A stretch of DNA of 64,000 nucleotides from CAYNRA01 sp046296415 (lineage in GTDB: Bacteria > Bacteroidota > Bacteroidia > Cytophagales > Spirosomataceae), in contig JBKBLN010000002.1 in assembly GCA_046296415.1 (NCBI GenBank), positions 1,054,001-1,118,000 on the forward strand. The letters run 5' to 3'. Made by a program: the position numbers and the translations under genes. Under the pieces are notes generated by a model, which was given only the letters and a program-made list of their open reading frames with translations, was not told the DNA's origin and searched no databases. Shown here piece after piece: positions 43,789-53,195 of this stretch. Positions within the stretch are counted from its first letter, which is position 1. Every line of letters begins with the position of its first letter.

Positions 43789-44688
43789 TTAGCGTCCTGC
43801 GCTTTCAAGTTGGTATAATGCACTTAAATCTCCGTCTGATAACGGACGGTTGTACACGCGAACCTCATCAATTTGTCCATTAAACAAGGCCTGCCATGAC
43901 TGCACGGCTGATTGCGGATAGCCAGTCGCTTGATTTGCAAATGCTCCGAACAAGACAGTTGTTCCGGTAGGGAAAACCAAGGGGCCTAACTGTCCTCCAT
44001 CCCGAACACGGAAATTACGGTTCGACACCAAAACACCATTTGCATATACATCAATGGTAGACGTGGAGGCATCGTATTTCATGGCAACTTGGGTCCATTT
44101 TCCAGCACCACGAACGATCTGGAAGTCAGTCCCTGCGACCCCAAAATTGTTCAAGTTGTCATGTCCACGACGTAAACCGGTCGAATACTGACCTAACAAG
44201 CCTTTCACTACCAAGGTATCAGAACTTGGGCGGTAAGAACCTGTCTCAGCCATTAAATTAATCAATTGACCCCAGTCGGGTGCTGCATTTCTCGCTTCAT
44301 TCAAGGCAAAAATACTGGTGGCTTTTCCTTCAACATTGCGCAAATTCACCCAAGCCGATACTGTAAAGCTGGCCAAACCATTTGGGGTATTTAAAGCAGG
44401 AATCGTAGGGTAACGTAGGAAACCCTCTGCCAAACTAACCGCTTGCCCCTTCACACCCGCTGTGTAGGTTGCATTGGTAGATTGGTCGGGTGCCACATTC
44501 GATTTTGACTCACGGCCGTCGCCATTAAACCCCCAGTAAGCTACTAAGTTGGCCGCTGCCACTTCATCAGCTGAGTTAAATCCACCGATGGGTGGTAATT
44601 GGGGTTCATCGTTGGAATTACAGGCAATAAATTGTGTTGCCAAAAGAGCTAAACCAGCCCAGGTGAGGGATTTTTGCTTGATTTTCAT
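43789..44688 (-). CDS. LamG-domain lipoprotein of the polysaccharide locus
   Basis: The 299-residue protein has an SPII lipobox (FIAC, Cys23) and one concanavalin-like LamG domain (about 45-295: LVAYWGFNGDGRESKSNV, SFTVSAWVNLRN, WTQVAMKYDASTSTIDVYAN, GQIDEVRVYNRPLSDGDL). Such proteins often sit beside SusD as SusE/F-like glycan-binding lipoproteins. The position between susD and the hydrolase supports a surface glycan-binding role; the ligand is not visible. Confidence 0.82.
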   Translation of the reverse strand: MKIKQKSLTWAGLALLATQFIACNSNDEPQLPPIGGFNSADEVAAANLVAYWGFNGDGRESKSNVAPDQSTNATYTAGVKGQAVSLAEGFLRYPTIPALNTPNGLASFTVSAWVNLRNVEGKATSIFALNEARNAAPDWGQLINLMAETGSYRPSSDTLVVKGLLGQYSTGLRRGHDNLNNFGVAGTDFQIVRGAGKWTQVAMKYDASTSTIDVYANGVLVSNRNFRVRDGGQLGPLVFPTGTTVLFGAFANQATGYPQSAVQSWQALFNGQIDEVRVYNRPLSDGDLSALYQLESAGR

Positions 44689-44784
44689 TTGTCTATTGAA
44701 CAGGTTGATCCTCTCACTCCGTCAAGAGGGATTTAGTCGAGTACGTAAGTGGAAGAACGGAGTATCGTCCACATAGGAAGATTT

Positions 44785-46311
44785 TTAATAGCCTGGATTT
44801 TGAGTTAGACGACCACCCGACAGGGCAATTTGAACCGATGGGATAGGCAAGCGCTCGTGTTTACCTGCCACAAAATTCTTTCCATGGGCTCGCATTACCG
44901 ACGCCGCACGCCCTGTTCGGACGAGGTCAAAGAATCGATCGTGTTCCATGGCTAGTTCAACTCGCCTCTCTTTCCAAATGGCTTGCAGGAGAGCTTCACC
45001 GGCGACTTGGGTGGCAGACAACCCTGCCCGCTGGCGAATGATATTCAGATGTTGTTGTGCTACCCCTATTTGCCCGAGTCGATGGGAAGCTTCGGCCAGA
45101 ATGAGGTGAAGTTCGCCAAGACGCAATAGGTGAACATTTTTCTGTTTTCGATCTCGATTGCCCAAAAAACTCTCGACTTGCCGGTTCTCAGAATGATAGG
45201 CTTTGTAGTTGTACCGCAAATTCTCGACAGAATCGGCACTGGGTATCCGAAATCCATCAAACAAGATCGTACCGCGTCCTGTACCGGATCGATCGATAAA
45301 AATGATTGTCGAGGCGGCCCGTTTATCTCCAGGCTCATAGGCGTCGACGAGAGACTGCGTGGGAGTACAAAAACCCCATCCTAGGTCTGTCCACCCCCCA
45401 CGGCCACCTACACGAGGTCCTTGGCACATGGAATAGGCATTGATACCGAAATCTGTATTATTGAATGTACCGGTTTGGACTTCAAAAATTGCTTCCGAAC
45501 TATTGTCCCCTGCCTGTCTCCAAAGCTGGCTGTAATCGGGCAATAAGGCATATTGGCCTGACTGAATAACCTCCAGACTGAGTGTCCGGGCCCGGTCCCA
45601 TTTTTCCAGATACAAAGATACTTTGGCCAATAAGGCTTGGGCTGTACCTTTCGACATGCGACCCGCTTGAGTTTGACGACGTAATGGAAGGTTGTCGATT
45701 CCAAATTGAAGATCTTCCTCAATCACTTGGTAAATTTCCTGGGGAGTGGCCCGCGTTTGAAAAGCGGGGTCCGAATTGGCATCTTGCACATTCAATGGAA
45801 CCCGCAGGACTTTCGGGACGCCACCGAACCACCGGACCAAATTGAAGTAATAATAGGCGCGTATAACGCGCACCTCCCCAGCCAAGCGATTTCGGACCGA
45901 CGATGGCAAATTGGATTCCTCGATCGCTTTTAGGGCTTGGTTGGCCTTGGCGATTCCATTATAATGTCCTGCCCACAATGCTTCGACAAAAGGATTCGTG
46001 GGTGTCAAGGTAAATTCGTCCAGCACTCCGGCAGTTCCAACTTGATCGCCCGGGGTACTGCCTTTGTCGGCGTCGTCTGAAATAATATTCGTGGCAGAGA
46101 TAAAGCCAAATCCGTGGACATCTCCAGCGGCTCCAAAGGATTCTCCACTCATGAGCGAGTTGTACACACCGATCACCAGATTTTGAGCAAAATTAGGATC
46201 GGATTCTGCGGTTGGACGGCCTTGCAGAGGAACGTCTAGGAAGTCTGAACCACAAGACGTGGCGAGCCAACTTCCGACCAAGGTGAAAACAAGAATTTTT
46301 GCCTTTTTCAT
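44785..46311 (-). CDS. SusD-like nutrient-binding lipoprotein
   Basis: The 508-residue lipoprotein (lipobox SWLATSC, Cys20) has the SusD/RagB pattern: TESDPNFAQNLVIGVYNSL, ALWAGHYNGIAKANQAL, EVRVIRAYYYFNLVRWFGGVP and the C-terminal ERRVELAMEHDRFFDLVRTG. It forms the lid of the SusC transporter and binds the glycan at the cell surface. It starts 3 nt after the susC stop. Downstream of it, 96 nt separate the LamG gene. Confidence 0.95.
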   Translation of the reverse strand: MKKAKILVFTLVGSWLATSCGSDFLDVPLQGRPTAESDPNFAQNLVIGVYNSLMSGESFGAAGDVHGFGFISATNIISDDADKGSTPGDQVGTAGVLDEFTLTPTNPFVEALWAGHYNGIAKANQALKAIEESNLPSSVRNRLAGEVRVIRAYYYFNLVRWFGGVPKVLRVPLNVQDANSDPAFQTRATPQEIYQVIEEDLQFGIDNLPLRRQTQAGRMSKGTAQALLAKVSLYLEKWDRARTLSLEVIQSGQYALLPDYSQLWRQAGDNSSEAIFEVQTGTFNNTDFGINAYSMCQGPRVGGRGGWTDLGWGFCTPTQSLVDAYEPGDKRAASTIIFIDRSGTGRGTILFDGFRIPSADSVENLRYNYKAYHSENRQVESFLGNRDRKQKNVHLLRLGELHLILAEASHRLGQIGVAQQHLNIIRQRAGLSATQVAGEALLQAIWKERRVELAMEHDRFFDLVRTGRAASVMRAHGKNFVAGKHERLPIPSVQIALSGGRLTQNPGY

Positions 46312-46314
46312 GGA

Positions 46315-49305
46315 TTAAAATTGAATTTGAATACCACCGGCGATGGTTTTGGTCATTGGATAAGCATTGAGTTCAATCCCCGCATTGGTTGGAGATTCGC
46401 TAAGAAGTTCTGGCGTAAAACCGCTGAACCGAGTCCAAGTCAGCATATTTTGGGCCGTCACATACGCTTTGAGGGAACCTAATTTTAATTTAGAAACCAC
46501 AGCTGATGGCACCTGGTAGGATAAGGTCACATTATTTAACCGGAAGAAATCACCTCTTTCTAGGAAGTATGTTGAGGCAGGCAAATTCCCGGCATTGGCT
46601 TTGGGTTCATTTTGGATATTACTTCCCGGAACCCATCGATTGTAAGCCATATCTCGTTCCACATTGTCGTTGAGAGCCTGCCGAAACGCTTTTTTCCCAT
46701 TATAAATGTAGTTTCCTGCCTGTCCAACTAAATCCAGGGAGAGGTCCCAATTTCCGTAGGTTACTCCTACATTTCCTCCAAAAAACACTTTAGGTTGATA
46801 GGAACCGGCAAAAACCCGGTCATTGTCATCGATTCGGCCGTCTCCGTTGGCATCTAGGTACTTGAAGTCACCTGCCGAGGCGGAGGGCTGAATCAGGGAG
46901 CCATCTGAATGCCGGTAGGCGGAAACTTCACCATCGGTTTGAAAGACGCCCAAAACTTGCAAAATATAAAAACTACCTACCGGTTGGCCGTTGTCGGTGC
47001 GGGTGGTGTAGGGTTGTGCAGCACCAATGCCCCCATCGATGATGGGCTGGCCTCCATTTAATCCAACAACCGTGTTTCGATTGAAGCTGGCATTTCCTCC
47101 GATCCGGTAGGATAGCTTCTCGCCCAAGCGGTCACGAAATGATAGCGCCGTCTCCAGACCTCGATTTTGAATGGAAGCTGCGTTGGTCAGTACCACGCCA
47201 TCGCGGTCACCGGTTACAGAAGGAATCCGGACGTTGATCAATAAGTCACGGGATTTTTTATCGTAGTATCCGATCTCCCCTTGCAATCTGCCTTGGAGCA
47301 AACTGAAGTCCAATCCTAGACTTAGTTCGGCGGTCGTCTCCCATTTAATCTGGTTATCTTTGATTTGCGTAATGGCAGAGCCCGGCGTTGCGATTCCACC
47401 TCCAAATGCATAGGCCAAATTCTGATCCACGGTGACAATGTAGGCATCGGAGGCAATCCGGTCGTTACCTACCAAGCCCCAAGATGCCCGGAGTTTCAAT
47501 AAATCAAACAAAGATTGATTGGCCATAAAGGATTCCTGGCTAATGACCCACCCCGCTCCAATGGAAGGGAAATATCCCCACCGATTTTGGACAGGAAAAC
47601 GGGAGCTACCATCTGCACGGAACGTTCCTGTGAACAAGTATCGATCTCTAAATTGATAGGAAACACGGGAGAGGTAGGATTGACGTGCCCATTGATCTCC
47701 GTTTCCAAAGTTGGTGGATGTGTTGGCATTGCCTGTATCCAAAAACCAAAGATTGGAGGCTGCGGGTACTTGCTGACGGAAAGCCCCAAACGACTCTCCA
47801 TAAAATCCCTCAGCGGTGGTACCGATCAAGATACCGAGTCGGTGACCGGCTTGATCAAGTTGCCATTGCGCGGTATGGTCCATGACCCAGCGAGTTCCCC
47901 GGAAAGTTCCATTTCGTAGTCCACTTAACGGATTTCGCTGATTTCCACCCGGCATAATAAAGGTGGACGTATCGTTTTCAAAAGCGCGGGTGTATGACCG
48001 ATCCCAGCCATTGGAGGATTCTGCTCCCAACGATGAACGAAGCGTAAGCGATGGAATCGGCTGATACGACACGAAAGCTGAACCTTGAAGGCGATTCGAT
48101 CGGACTTGATTGGACGCGATGTTTAAATCCAAGACTGGATTACCCACGTTTTGATACAATGAGGTATTCCCGTATTTTCCGTCCACCAAAGAAGGAATGA
48201 TGGGGGCAGCCCGGTAGGCATTGTTGTAAGCAGCTCCAAGATTAACCGGGCGGTCATCGGTGTGAGTGATAGAGGCTGTCCAGCCTGCTTTCACTTTTTT
48301 GTGGAAATTATAGTCGATGTTGATCCGTCCTGTATATCGTTTAAAATCATTGTTTAACACGATTCCACGGTCGTCTAAAAATCCAAAACTAAAAAAAGTA
48401 GAGGCTTTTTCGGTTCCTTGCGAAATGCTTAGATTGTGATTTTGCATGGGTCCGTTGCGCAGAATTTCCCGGTACCAATCGGTCGAAATTTCACCTGCGG
48501 GGATGGGACGGCCCGAGGCAGCACTAACATAATTTGCGTATTCTGCGGCATTGGCCATAGGAACAATTCGGGTGGCCGAGCGAACGCCTGCATTCAGGTG
48601 ATAATCGACCGTCAGTTTTCCTTTTTCACCTCGCTTTGTGGTGATTATAACCACTCCATTGGCTCCTCGAGCCCCGTAGATTGAAGTGGCCGAAGCATCT
48701 TTGAGGATATCCATGTACACAATGTCTTGTGTATTGATATTGCTGATGTCATCGGTCAATACACCGTCGACTACAAACAAAGTGGCTGTTCCGGCCAAGG
48801 CGGTGCCTGTGCCTCGAATGCGCACCACGGGTGAGCTTCCCGGCCGACCCGAGGCAATCACCTGCACCCCAGCTACCTTCCCTTGAATGGCTTGTGTGGC
48901 AGTCATAACGGGTTGCTTGATTAAATCCTCCCCTTTTACGCTAGCTGTGGCACCGGTGATGTCTACTTTTCTTGCCTGCCCATAACCGACAACCACCACT
49001 TGGGACAACTCGGTGGCTAGTGATTCCAGCTGAATGGTGATGGGTCCTGAAGAGGGCACCACCCACTCGACAGACTTATACCCCACATACGAAATGTATA
49101 GGGTTTGACCCACCGAAGCCGTCAATTTAAAATTTCCTGACACATCGCTGATGGTTCCTTGCTTGGTTCCTTTAATCTGCACAGTCACGCCAATCAGGGG
49201 CTCACGGGTGGAGGCATCTTGAATCGTCCCCTCTACCGCCTGTTGAGCCCAGGCACAGGATGTGAATAGAAAAAGAATGATAAAGTTTCGTACGAAATAG
49301 CGCAT
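46315..49305 (-). CDS. SusC-like TonB-dependent transporter
   Basis: The 996-residue protein has a signal peptide (1-20), a carboxypeptidase-D-like domain (about 22-105: EGTIQDASTREPLIGVTVQI), the SusC plug (about 110-230: VVVVGYGQARKVDITGAT, IYGARGANGVVIITTKRGE) and a 22-strand type barrel. It imports oligosaccharide through the outer membrane with TonB energy, together with the SusD lid downstream. A promoter-like TACTTTG lies at 49344-49338 on the minus strand. It is divergent from the LuxR-type regulator. Confidence 0.96.
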   Translation of the reverse strand: MRYFVRNFIILFLFTSCAWAQQAVEGTIQDASTREPLIGVTVQIKGTKQGTISDVSGNFKLTASVGQTLYISYVGYKSVEWVVPSSGPITIQLESLATELSQVVVVGYGQARKVDITGATASVKGEDLIKQPVMTATQAIQGKVAGVQVIASGRPGSSPVVRIRGTGTALAGTATLFVVDGVLTDDISNINTQDIVYMDILKDASATSIYGARGANGVVIITTKRGEKGKLTVDYHLNAGVRSATRIVPMANAAEYANYVSAASGRPIPAGEISTDWYREILRNGPMQNHNLSISQGTEKASTFFSFGFLDDRGIVLNNDFKRYTGRINIDYNFHKKVKAGWTASITHTDDRPVNLGAAYNNAYRAAPIIPSLVDGKYGNTSLYQNVGNPVLDLNIASNQVRSNRLQGSAFVSYQPIPSLTLRSSLGAESSNGWDRSYTRAFENDTSTFIMPGGNQRNPLSGLRNGTFRGTRWVMDHTAQWQLDQAGHRLGILIGTTAEGFYGESFGAFRQQVPAASNLWFLDTGNANTSTNFGNGDQWARQSYLSRVSYQFRDRYLFTGTFRADGSSRFPVQNRWGYFPSIGAGWVISQESFMANQSLFDLLKLRASWGLVGNDRIASDAYIVTVDQNLAYAFGGGIATPGSAITQIKDNQIKWETTAELSLGLDFSLLQGRLQGEIGYYDKKSRDLLINVRIPSVTGDRDGVVLTNAASIQNRGLETALSFRDRLGEKLSYRIGGNASFNRNTVVGLNGGQPIIDGGIGAAQPYTTRTDNGQPVGSFYILQVLGVFQTDGEVSAYRHSDGSLIQPSASAGDFKYLDANGDGRIDDNDRVFAGSYQPKVFFGGNVGVTYGNWDLSLDLVGQAGNYIYNGKKAFRQALNDNVERDMAYNRWVPGSNIQNEPKANAGNLPASTYFLERGDFFRLNNVTLSYQVPSAVVSKLKLGSLKAYVTAQNMLTWTRFSGFTPELLSESPTNAGIELNAYPMTKTIAGGIQIQF

Positions 49306-49337
49306 GTCTATATTGTAATAGTGCTAAATTTGAACGA

Positions 49338-49439
49338 CAAAGTACTATGTCAAATTTTTTAAAACCTAAATTTTGACTACATCAATACTACATCATTCCC
49401 TACGTATAGTGGCATACAATCGCATTTTTGACTACATCA
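49338..49439. promoter_or_regulatory. Divergent control region of the polysaccharide locus with three ACTACATCA repeats
   Basis: The 133-nt gap between susC and the regulator holds TACTTTG for susC (minus strand, 49344-49338) and three direct copies of ACTACATCA (49376-49384, 49387-49395, 49431-49439). The first and third extend to TTTTGACTACATCA. The third copy ends on the A of the regulator ATG. They are candidate binding sites of the regulator itself. Confidence 0.5.
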
Positions 49440-52183
49440 TGAAAGAAATGAGATTCCTATTTCAATACCTTGCCCTTCTTTTCCCTTTTGTGAGTGCAGG
49501 ACAAGGGGAGCGGATGGTCCATTCTCGTTTTTCACCGCAAGAGGTCATCAATTTCAGTTGGCAGCAATATGGGGCTCAACGCCAAAATTGGTCGATCAGC
49601 CAAGATTCAAAAACGGGCTTTGTATATGTCGGAAATTCCCAAGGTTTACTTGAATACGATGGTGCGATTTGGCGTTTATGGCAACTACCCCAAAAACAAA
49701 TCATTCGATCCGTTCATGTTGGACGAGATGGGCGAATTTACACCGGAGCCCTCGGGGAATTTGGCTATTGGCAGCCGGGCCAAAATGGGCAACTTCAGTA
49801 TACTTCCTTAAAAAGTTTGGTTCCTGACCGAGCCTTTGCCACCGAAGAGGTTTGGCATATTGTCGAATTTAAGGGTGAAATTTACTTTCAATCCTTTGCT
49901 TTTTTGTATCGATATAACGGTAAACGTGTTCAAGCCTTACCCCCACCAGCGACCATCTTGTTTGGTTTTGTGGTCGCTGATCAACTTTATTTTGAAGCAA
50001 TCGGGCAAGGTTTGTTTTATGTGACCCCTCAAGGGAAATGGAAAAAAATTCCAGATTCCGACTTTCTAGGAAAAGAAACCATTCAGGCCATTTTACCGGG
50101 CGATCGATTCGGAGAAATTTGGATTGGTACGCAGCGAAAAATTTATCGATACGATGGAAAACGATTTGAACCCCATCCGAATAAGACACTCCAACGATTC
50201 ATTCAAGAAAATCAACTCAATACTGCCCGAAAACTACGAAATGGCGATTACTTTTGGGGGAGTCTGTTGGGCGGGGGCCTTCGAACTGACCGGTTTGGAA
50301 ATGCATTGGAGAAGATATCCAAAGCGAGTGGGCTTCAAAACAATACCATCATTTCTACCTTTGAAGACCGTGAAAACCTACTTTGGTTGGGCTTAGATAA
50401 TGGGATATCCATGGTATTGCAACATGCTTCGCTTCGACTATTTGAGGACAGAACAGATGAGATCGGCACGGTCTATGATGCCACCTTGTTTCAGGGGACC
50501 CTGTACGTTGCCTCCAATCATGGCGTATTTTACCGAAAAGGAAATCAATTTTACTTAGTCCCCGGTTCTCAAGGCCAGGCTTGGGATCTATTTCAAGAAG
50601 GGAATACCTTGTTTTGCGGGCACAATACGGGAACATTCGCCTTGAGTCAAAATCGCTGGTCGGCACTTTCTCCCATAACCGGTGGCTGGCATCTAATTCC
50701 AGTGAAGCCCGATCTACTTTTACAAGGTACCTACACTCAATTGTGTATCTACAAAAAAGAGAAAGGAGAGTGGAAATTCTCCCATACCCTGGCTGGATTT
50801 TCTGGGCCAGTGAAAGAGCTTGTACAAGTTAACAACCAACAATTTCTAGCGTTAACAGCCCATGATGGCCTACATGAACTCACAATCGATACCGATTTTA
50901 AAAAGGTGATAGGGAATAAAGTCATACAAGGCTTACCCTTTGTGACCAGCATAGAACGAACCGAAAAAACCATTTGGCTTGGAACCGAAAAAGGAAGCTT
51001 TGTCTACCAAAACGGAAAGATTGCGTCCCAGGCCTTTGCACCTTTCCAACGAGTTCAGGTGGGGCCTCGAAACTCCACATGGGGGATATCGACACGCGGA
51101 GAATTATTCCTTCAATCCTCCAAAGCCACATGGCAACGAATTCCGCTGGCCCGGAAATACCAATTAGGAGGTGCTCAAAAAGTAGTCACCCTAGCCGATA
51201 GCCTATATTTTGTTGGGCACGAGAGCGGATTCTCGCTGTTGGAACTGAATCAAACCTCTGGTGTCAATACCCTCCATCAACCTTTCCTCAGGTCTGTTCA
51301 ACAAGGAAAAAAAAGATGGCTGTTTCGTCCTGAGGATGACCCAACTCTCCCCGATTTTGGTTATAAGGAGAATACATTTCATTTTCAAGCCGGTGTTACA
51401 ACGCACGCTAGGGAAGTTCAATATGCCTTTTGGATGGAAAATGAAGATACTTCTTGGGGATCTTGGCAGACTTCGCCCTCGCGCATGTATGCCAACCTAA
51501 AACCAGGTGAATACCGTTTGCACGTGAGGACATCGGATGGAGCACAATCAAAACCGATTACCTTCCAAATTTCAGATCCTTGGTTTTGGCATCCTATCAG
51601 TCAAATTCTATATGCACTGGCGTTAATTTCCCTCCTCTTCACTTTGTACCAATGGCATCTACGAAGACTGGATCGACTACAAAAACAAAAAGAGGAGGAG
51701 TTAAGAGTACAAGAGGAAAAGAACCAGCAGGAACTCATGGCACTCAGGACCGCCCAACTGGAACAAGATGTAATCCGGAAATCAGAGGAATTAGCCAATT
51801 CGACATTGCGACTAATCAAAAATACAGAATCCTTGCAAACATTGAAAGAGAGGTTGAATCAGCTTCCTCCTTCCAAATCTGTTCAACAAATTTTAGATTA
51901 CCTTGACAAACATTTTGCCAGCACCGACGACTGGAAGGTTTTTGAGCAGAACTTCAATCAGGTGCACGAGCAATTTCTAAAAAAGTTGATCGAGGACTTT
52001 CCTACGCTTTCTCCTGGCGACCTCAAGTTGGCTGGATACCTTCGAATGAATTTGTCGACGAAAGAAATTGCTCAACTGCTGAACATCACTCCTCGGAGTG
52101 CTGAGCTCAAACGGTATCGACTGCGTCAAAAATTAGGCATTGGGACCGAAGAAAATTTAGTGGAGTTTTTAATGCGGATTTAA
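49439..52183 (+). CDS. Membrane-anchored beta-propeller/LuxR-type transcription regulator of the polysaccharide locus
   Basis: The 914-residue protein has a signal peptide (ALLFPFVSAGQGE), two-component-regulator propeller repeats (about 40-620: VYVGNSQGLLEYDGAIWRLW, ENLLWLGLDNGISMV), a Y_Y_Y domain (about 640-705), one membrane helix (about 719-740) and a coiled coil (about 745-830). A LuxR-type helix-turn-helix closes it (about 855-914: LSPGDLKLAGYLRMNLSTKE, TPRSAELKRYRLRQKLG). No HisKA, HATPase or receiver domain is present, so the sensor contacts DNA directly from the membrane. By position it controls susC-susD-LamG-hydrolase. The ATG at 49439 was chosen; the longer frame begins with TTG in the control region. 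Met at 49448 is an alternative. Confidence 0.85.
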   Translation: MKEMRFLFQYLALLFPFVSAGQGERMVHSRFSPQEVINFSWQQYGAQRQNWSISQDSKTGFVYVGNSQGLLEYDGAIWRLWQLPQKQIIRSVHVGRDGRIYTGALGEFGYWQPGQNGQLQYTSLKSLVPDRAFATEEVWHIVEFKGEIYFQSFAFLYRYNGKRVQALPPPATILFGFVVADQLYFEAIGQGLFYVTPQGKWKKIPDSDFLGKETIQAILPGDRFGEIWIGTQRKIYRYDGKRFEPHPNKTLQRFIQENQLNTARKLRNGDYFWGSLLGGGLRTDRFGNALEKISKASGLQNNTIISTFEDRENLLWLGLDNGISMVLQHASLRLFEDRTDEIGTVYDATLFQGTLYVASNHGVFYRKGNQFYLVPGSQGQAWDLFQEGNTLFCGHNTGTFALSQNRWSALSPITGGWHLIPVKPDLLLQGTYTQLCIYKKEKGEWKFSHTLAGFSGPVKELVQVNNQQFLALTAHDGLHELTIDTDFKKVIGNKVIQGLPFVTSIERTEKTIWLGTEKGSFVYQNGKIASQAFAPFQRVQVGPRNSTWGISTRGELFLQSSKATWQRIPLARKYQLGGAQKVVTLADSLYFVGHESGFSLLELNQTSGVNTLHQPFLRSVQQGKKRWLFRPEDDPTLPDFGYKENTFHFQAGVTTHAREVQYAFWMENEDTSWGSWQTSPSRMYANLKPGEYRLHVRTSDGAQSKPITFQISDPWFWHPISQILYALALISLLFTLYQWHLRRLDRLQKQKEEELRVQEEKNQQELMALRTAQLEQDVIRKSEELANSTLRLIKNTESLQTLKERLNQLPPSKSVQQILDYLDKHFASTDDWKVFEQNFNQVHEQFLKKLIEDFPTLSPGDLKLAGYLRMNLSTKEIAQLLNITPRSAELKRYRLRQKLGIGTEENLVEFLMRI

Positions 52184-52975
52184 TCCAGAGGTCGCTTCTA
52201 CTTTCTTGGTGCTAGATTCGTCTATTTTTTGATTTTTAAATTTTTCAAAATTTCCCGCCCTGATATCAAGTGAAATGCCCACGACGGCTAAGACAATCGC
52301 AAAGGTGATAAATCCAAGCACATACGCCCAAAAAGCCTTGAAATAAGGCATAAAGCCGGGCTTATTGTAAACCTTGCCGATGGCAAATGAAGTATAAAGT
52401 ACCGCCAATATAGAACCACTATTGAGTAGGACCGTCGAAAACAACAAGGAGAGAATCCCAAACAAAAAATAGAAAAGCATCCCCATCCCCATAGTGTAAC
52501 ACAATATGACCATCCATTCCACTAGATTATAGCTAAACTTTCTAAAAAAAAGCCGTAACCACAGGGCAATGAAGATACTCATAAGGAGATTAGAATACCC
52601 ATAATTGGATCGAACCCACTCAAAAATTAGACCGATGTATTCGGGAATCATGACCTTACCATCATTGGAAATTTTGATGTATTGATCTTCCACATGCGTA
52701 ACTTTCATCATGAGGGTGTAGACCAACGACGTCAAGACCAAAAAAAGTACAGGTTTAACGATCTTAGTGCGGTCTTCGGAAATAAATTCACGGAGGGTCC
52801 TACCTGGTGCAGTAAGTAATTTCCAAACCGTAGAAAAAATACCGGTTTCCAAATGCAGTACATGAAAAAGATCATGTACAATGTAATGCCAGTCAAGGCG
52901 CTTGATGGCCTTGGGATGGCCACAAGTAGGACAAAAGTTGTTGGTGACTTCCGTTTGACAATGTCTACACTGCAT
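52169..52975 (-). CDS. DUF3667 membrane protein with zinc ribbon
   Basis: The 268-residue protein has an N-terminal zinc ribbon with Cys3, Cys6, Cys15 and Cys18 (CRHCQTEVTNNFCPTCG). A conserved stretch LFHVLHLETGIFSTVWKLLT, APGRTLREFISEDR and about four to five membrane helices follow. This is the DUF3667 family of Bacteroidota; the function is unknown. It overlaps the convergent regulator gene by 15 nt. Confidence 0.85.
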   Translation of the reverse strand: MQCRHCQTEVTNNFCPTCGHPKAIKRLDWHYIVHDLFHVLHLETGIFSTVWKLLTAPGRTLREFISEDRTKIVKPVLFLVLTSLVYTLMMKVTHVEDQYIKISNDGKVMIPEYIGLIFEWVRSNYGYSNLLMSIFIALWLRLFFRKFSYNLVEWMVILCYTMGMGMLFYFLFGILSLLFSTVLLNSGSILAVLYTSFAIGKVYNKPGFMPYFKAFWAYVLGFITFAIVLAVVGISLDIRAGNFEKFKNQKIDESSTKKVEATSGLNPH

Positions 52976-53033
52976 AGAATCCTATTTTTTTAGTCTAGGT
53001 ATCCAAATGTACTTAATTTTTAGAATATTGATG

Positions 53034-53159
53034 TACCATTCACCGATAAACTACGAGATGGCGGGTACCATTCGTCGGTAATTTTCGACAGATTACCGAA
53101 AAAACAACCTGGTTTCACCGAATCTACCTCTGCATCCCCTAGTAAACCGAGTAATTTTG
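53034..53159 (+). promoter_or_regulatory. Control region of the LiaF-like/LytS/LytTR operon
   Basis: TACCATTC occurs twice in the same direction (53034-53041, 53066-53073), 32 bp apart, each followed by a related CG.TAA stretch. An interrupted palindrome TCGGTAAT-N9-ATTACCGA lies at 53075-53099. A TAATTTTG box at 53152-53159 predicts a start near 53165, about 30 nt before the ATG at 53196. Confidence 0.45.
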
Positions 53160-53195
53160 AATCATCAAACAACACAAATTAAACAACACAATCCT

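Noticed and set aside
49373..49438. TTG-initiated extension of the propeller/LuxR regulator
   Set aside because: It covers the repeat-containing control region; the ATG at 49439 directly precedes the signal peptide.
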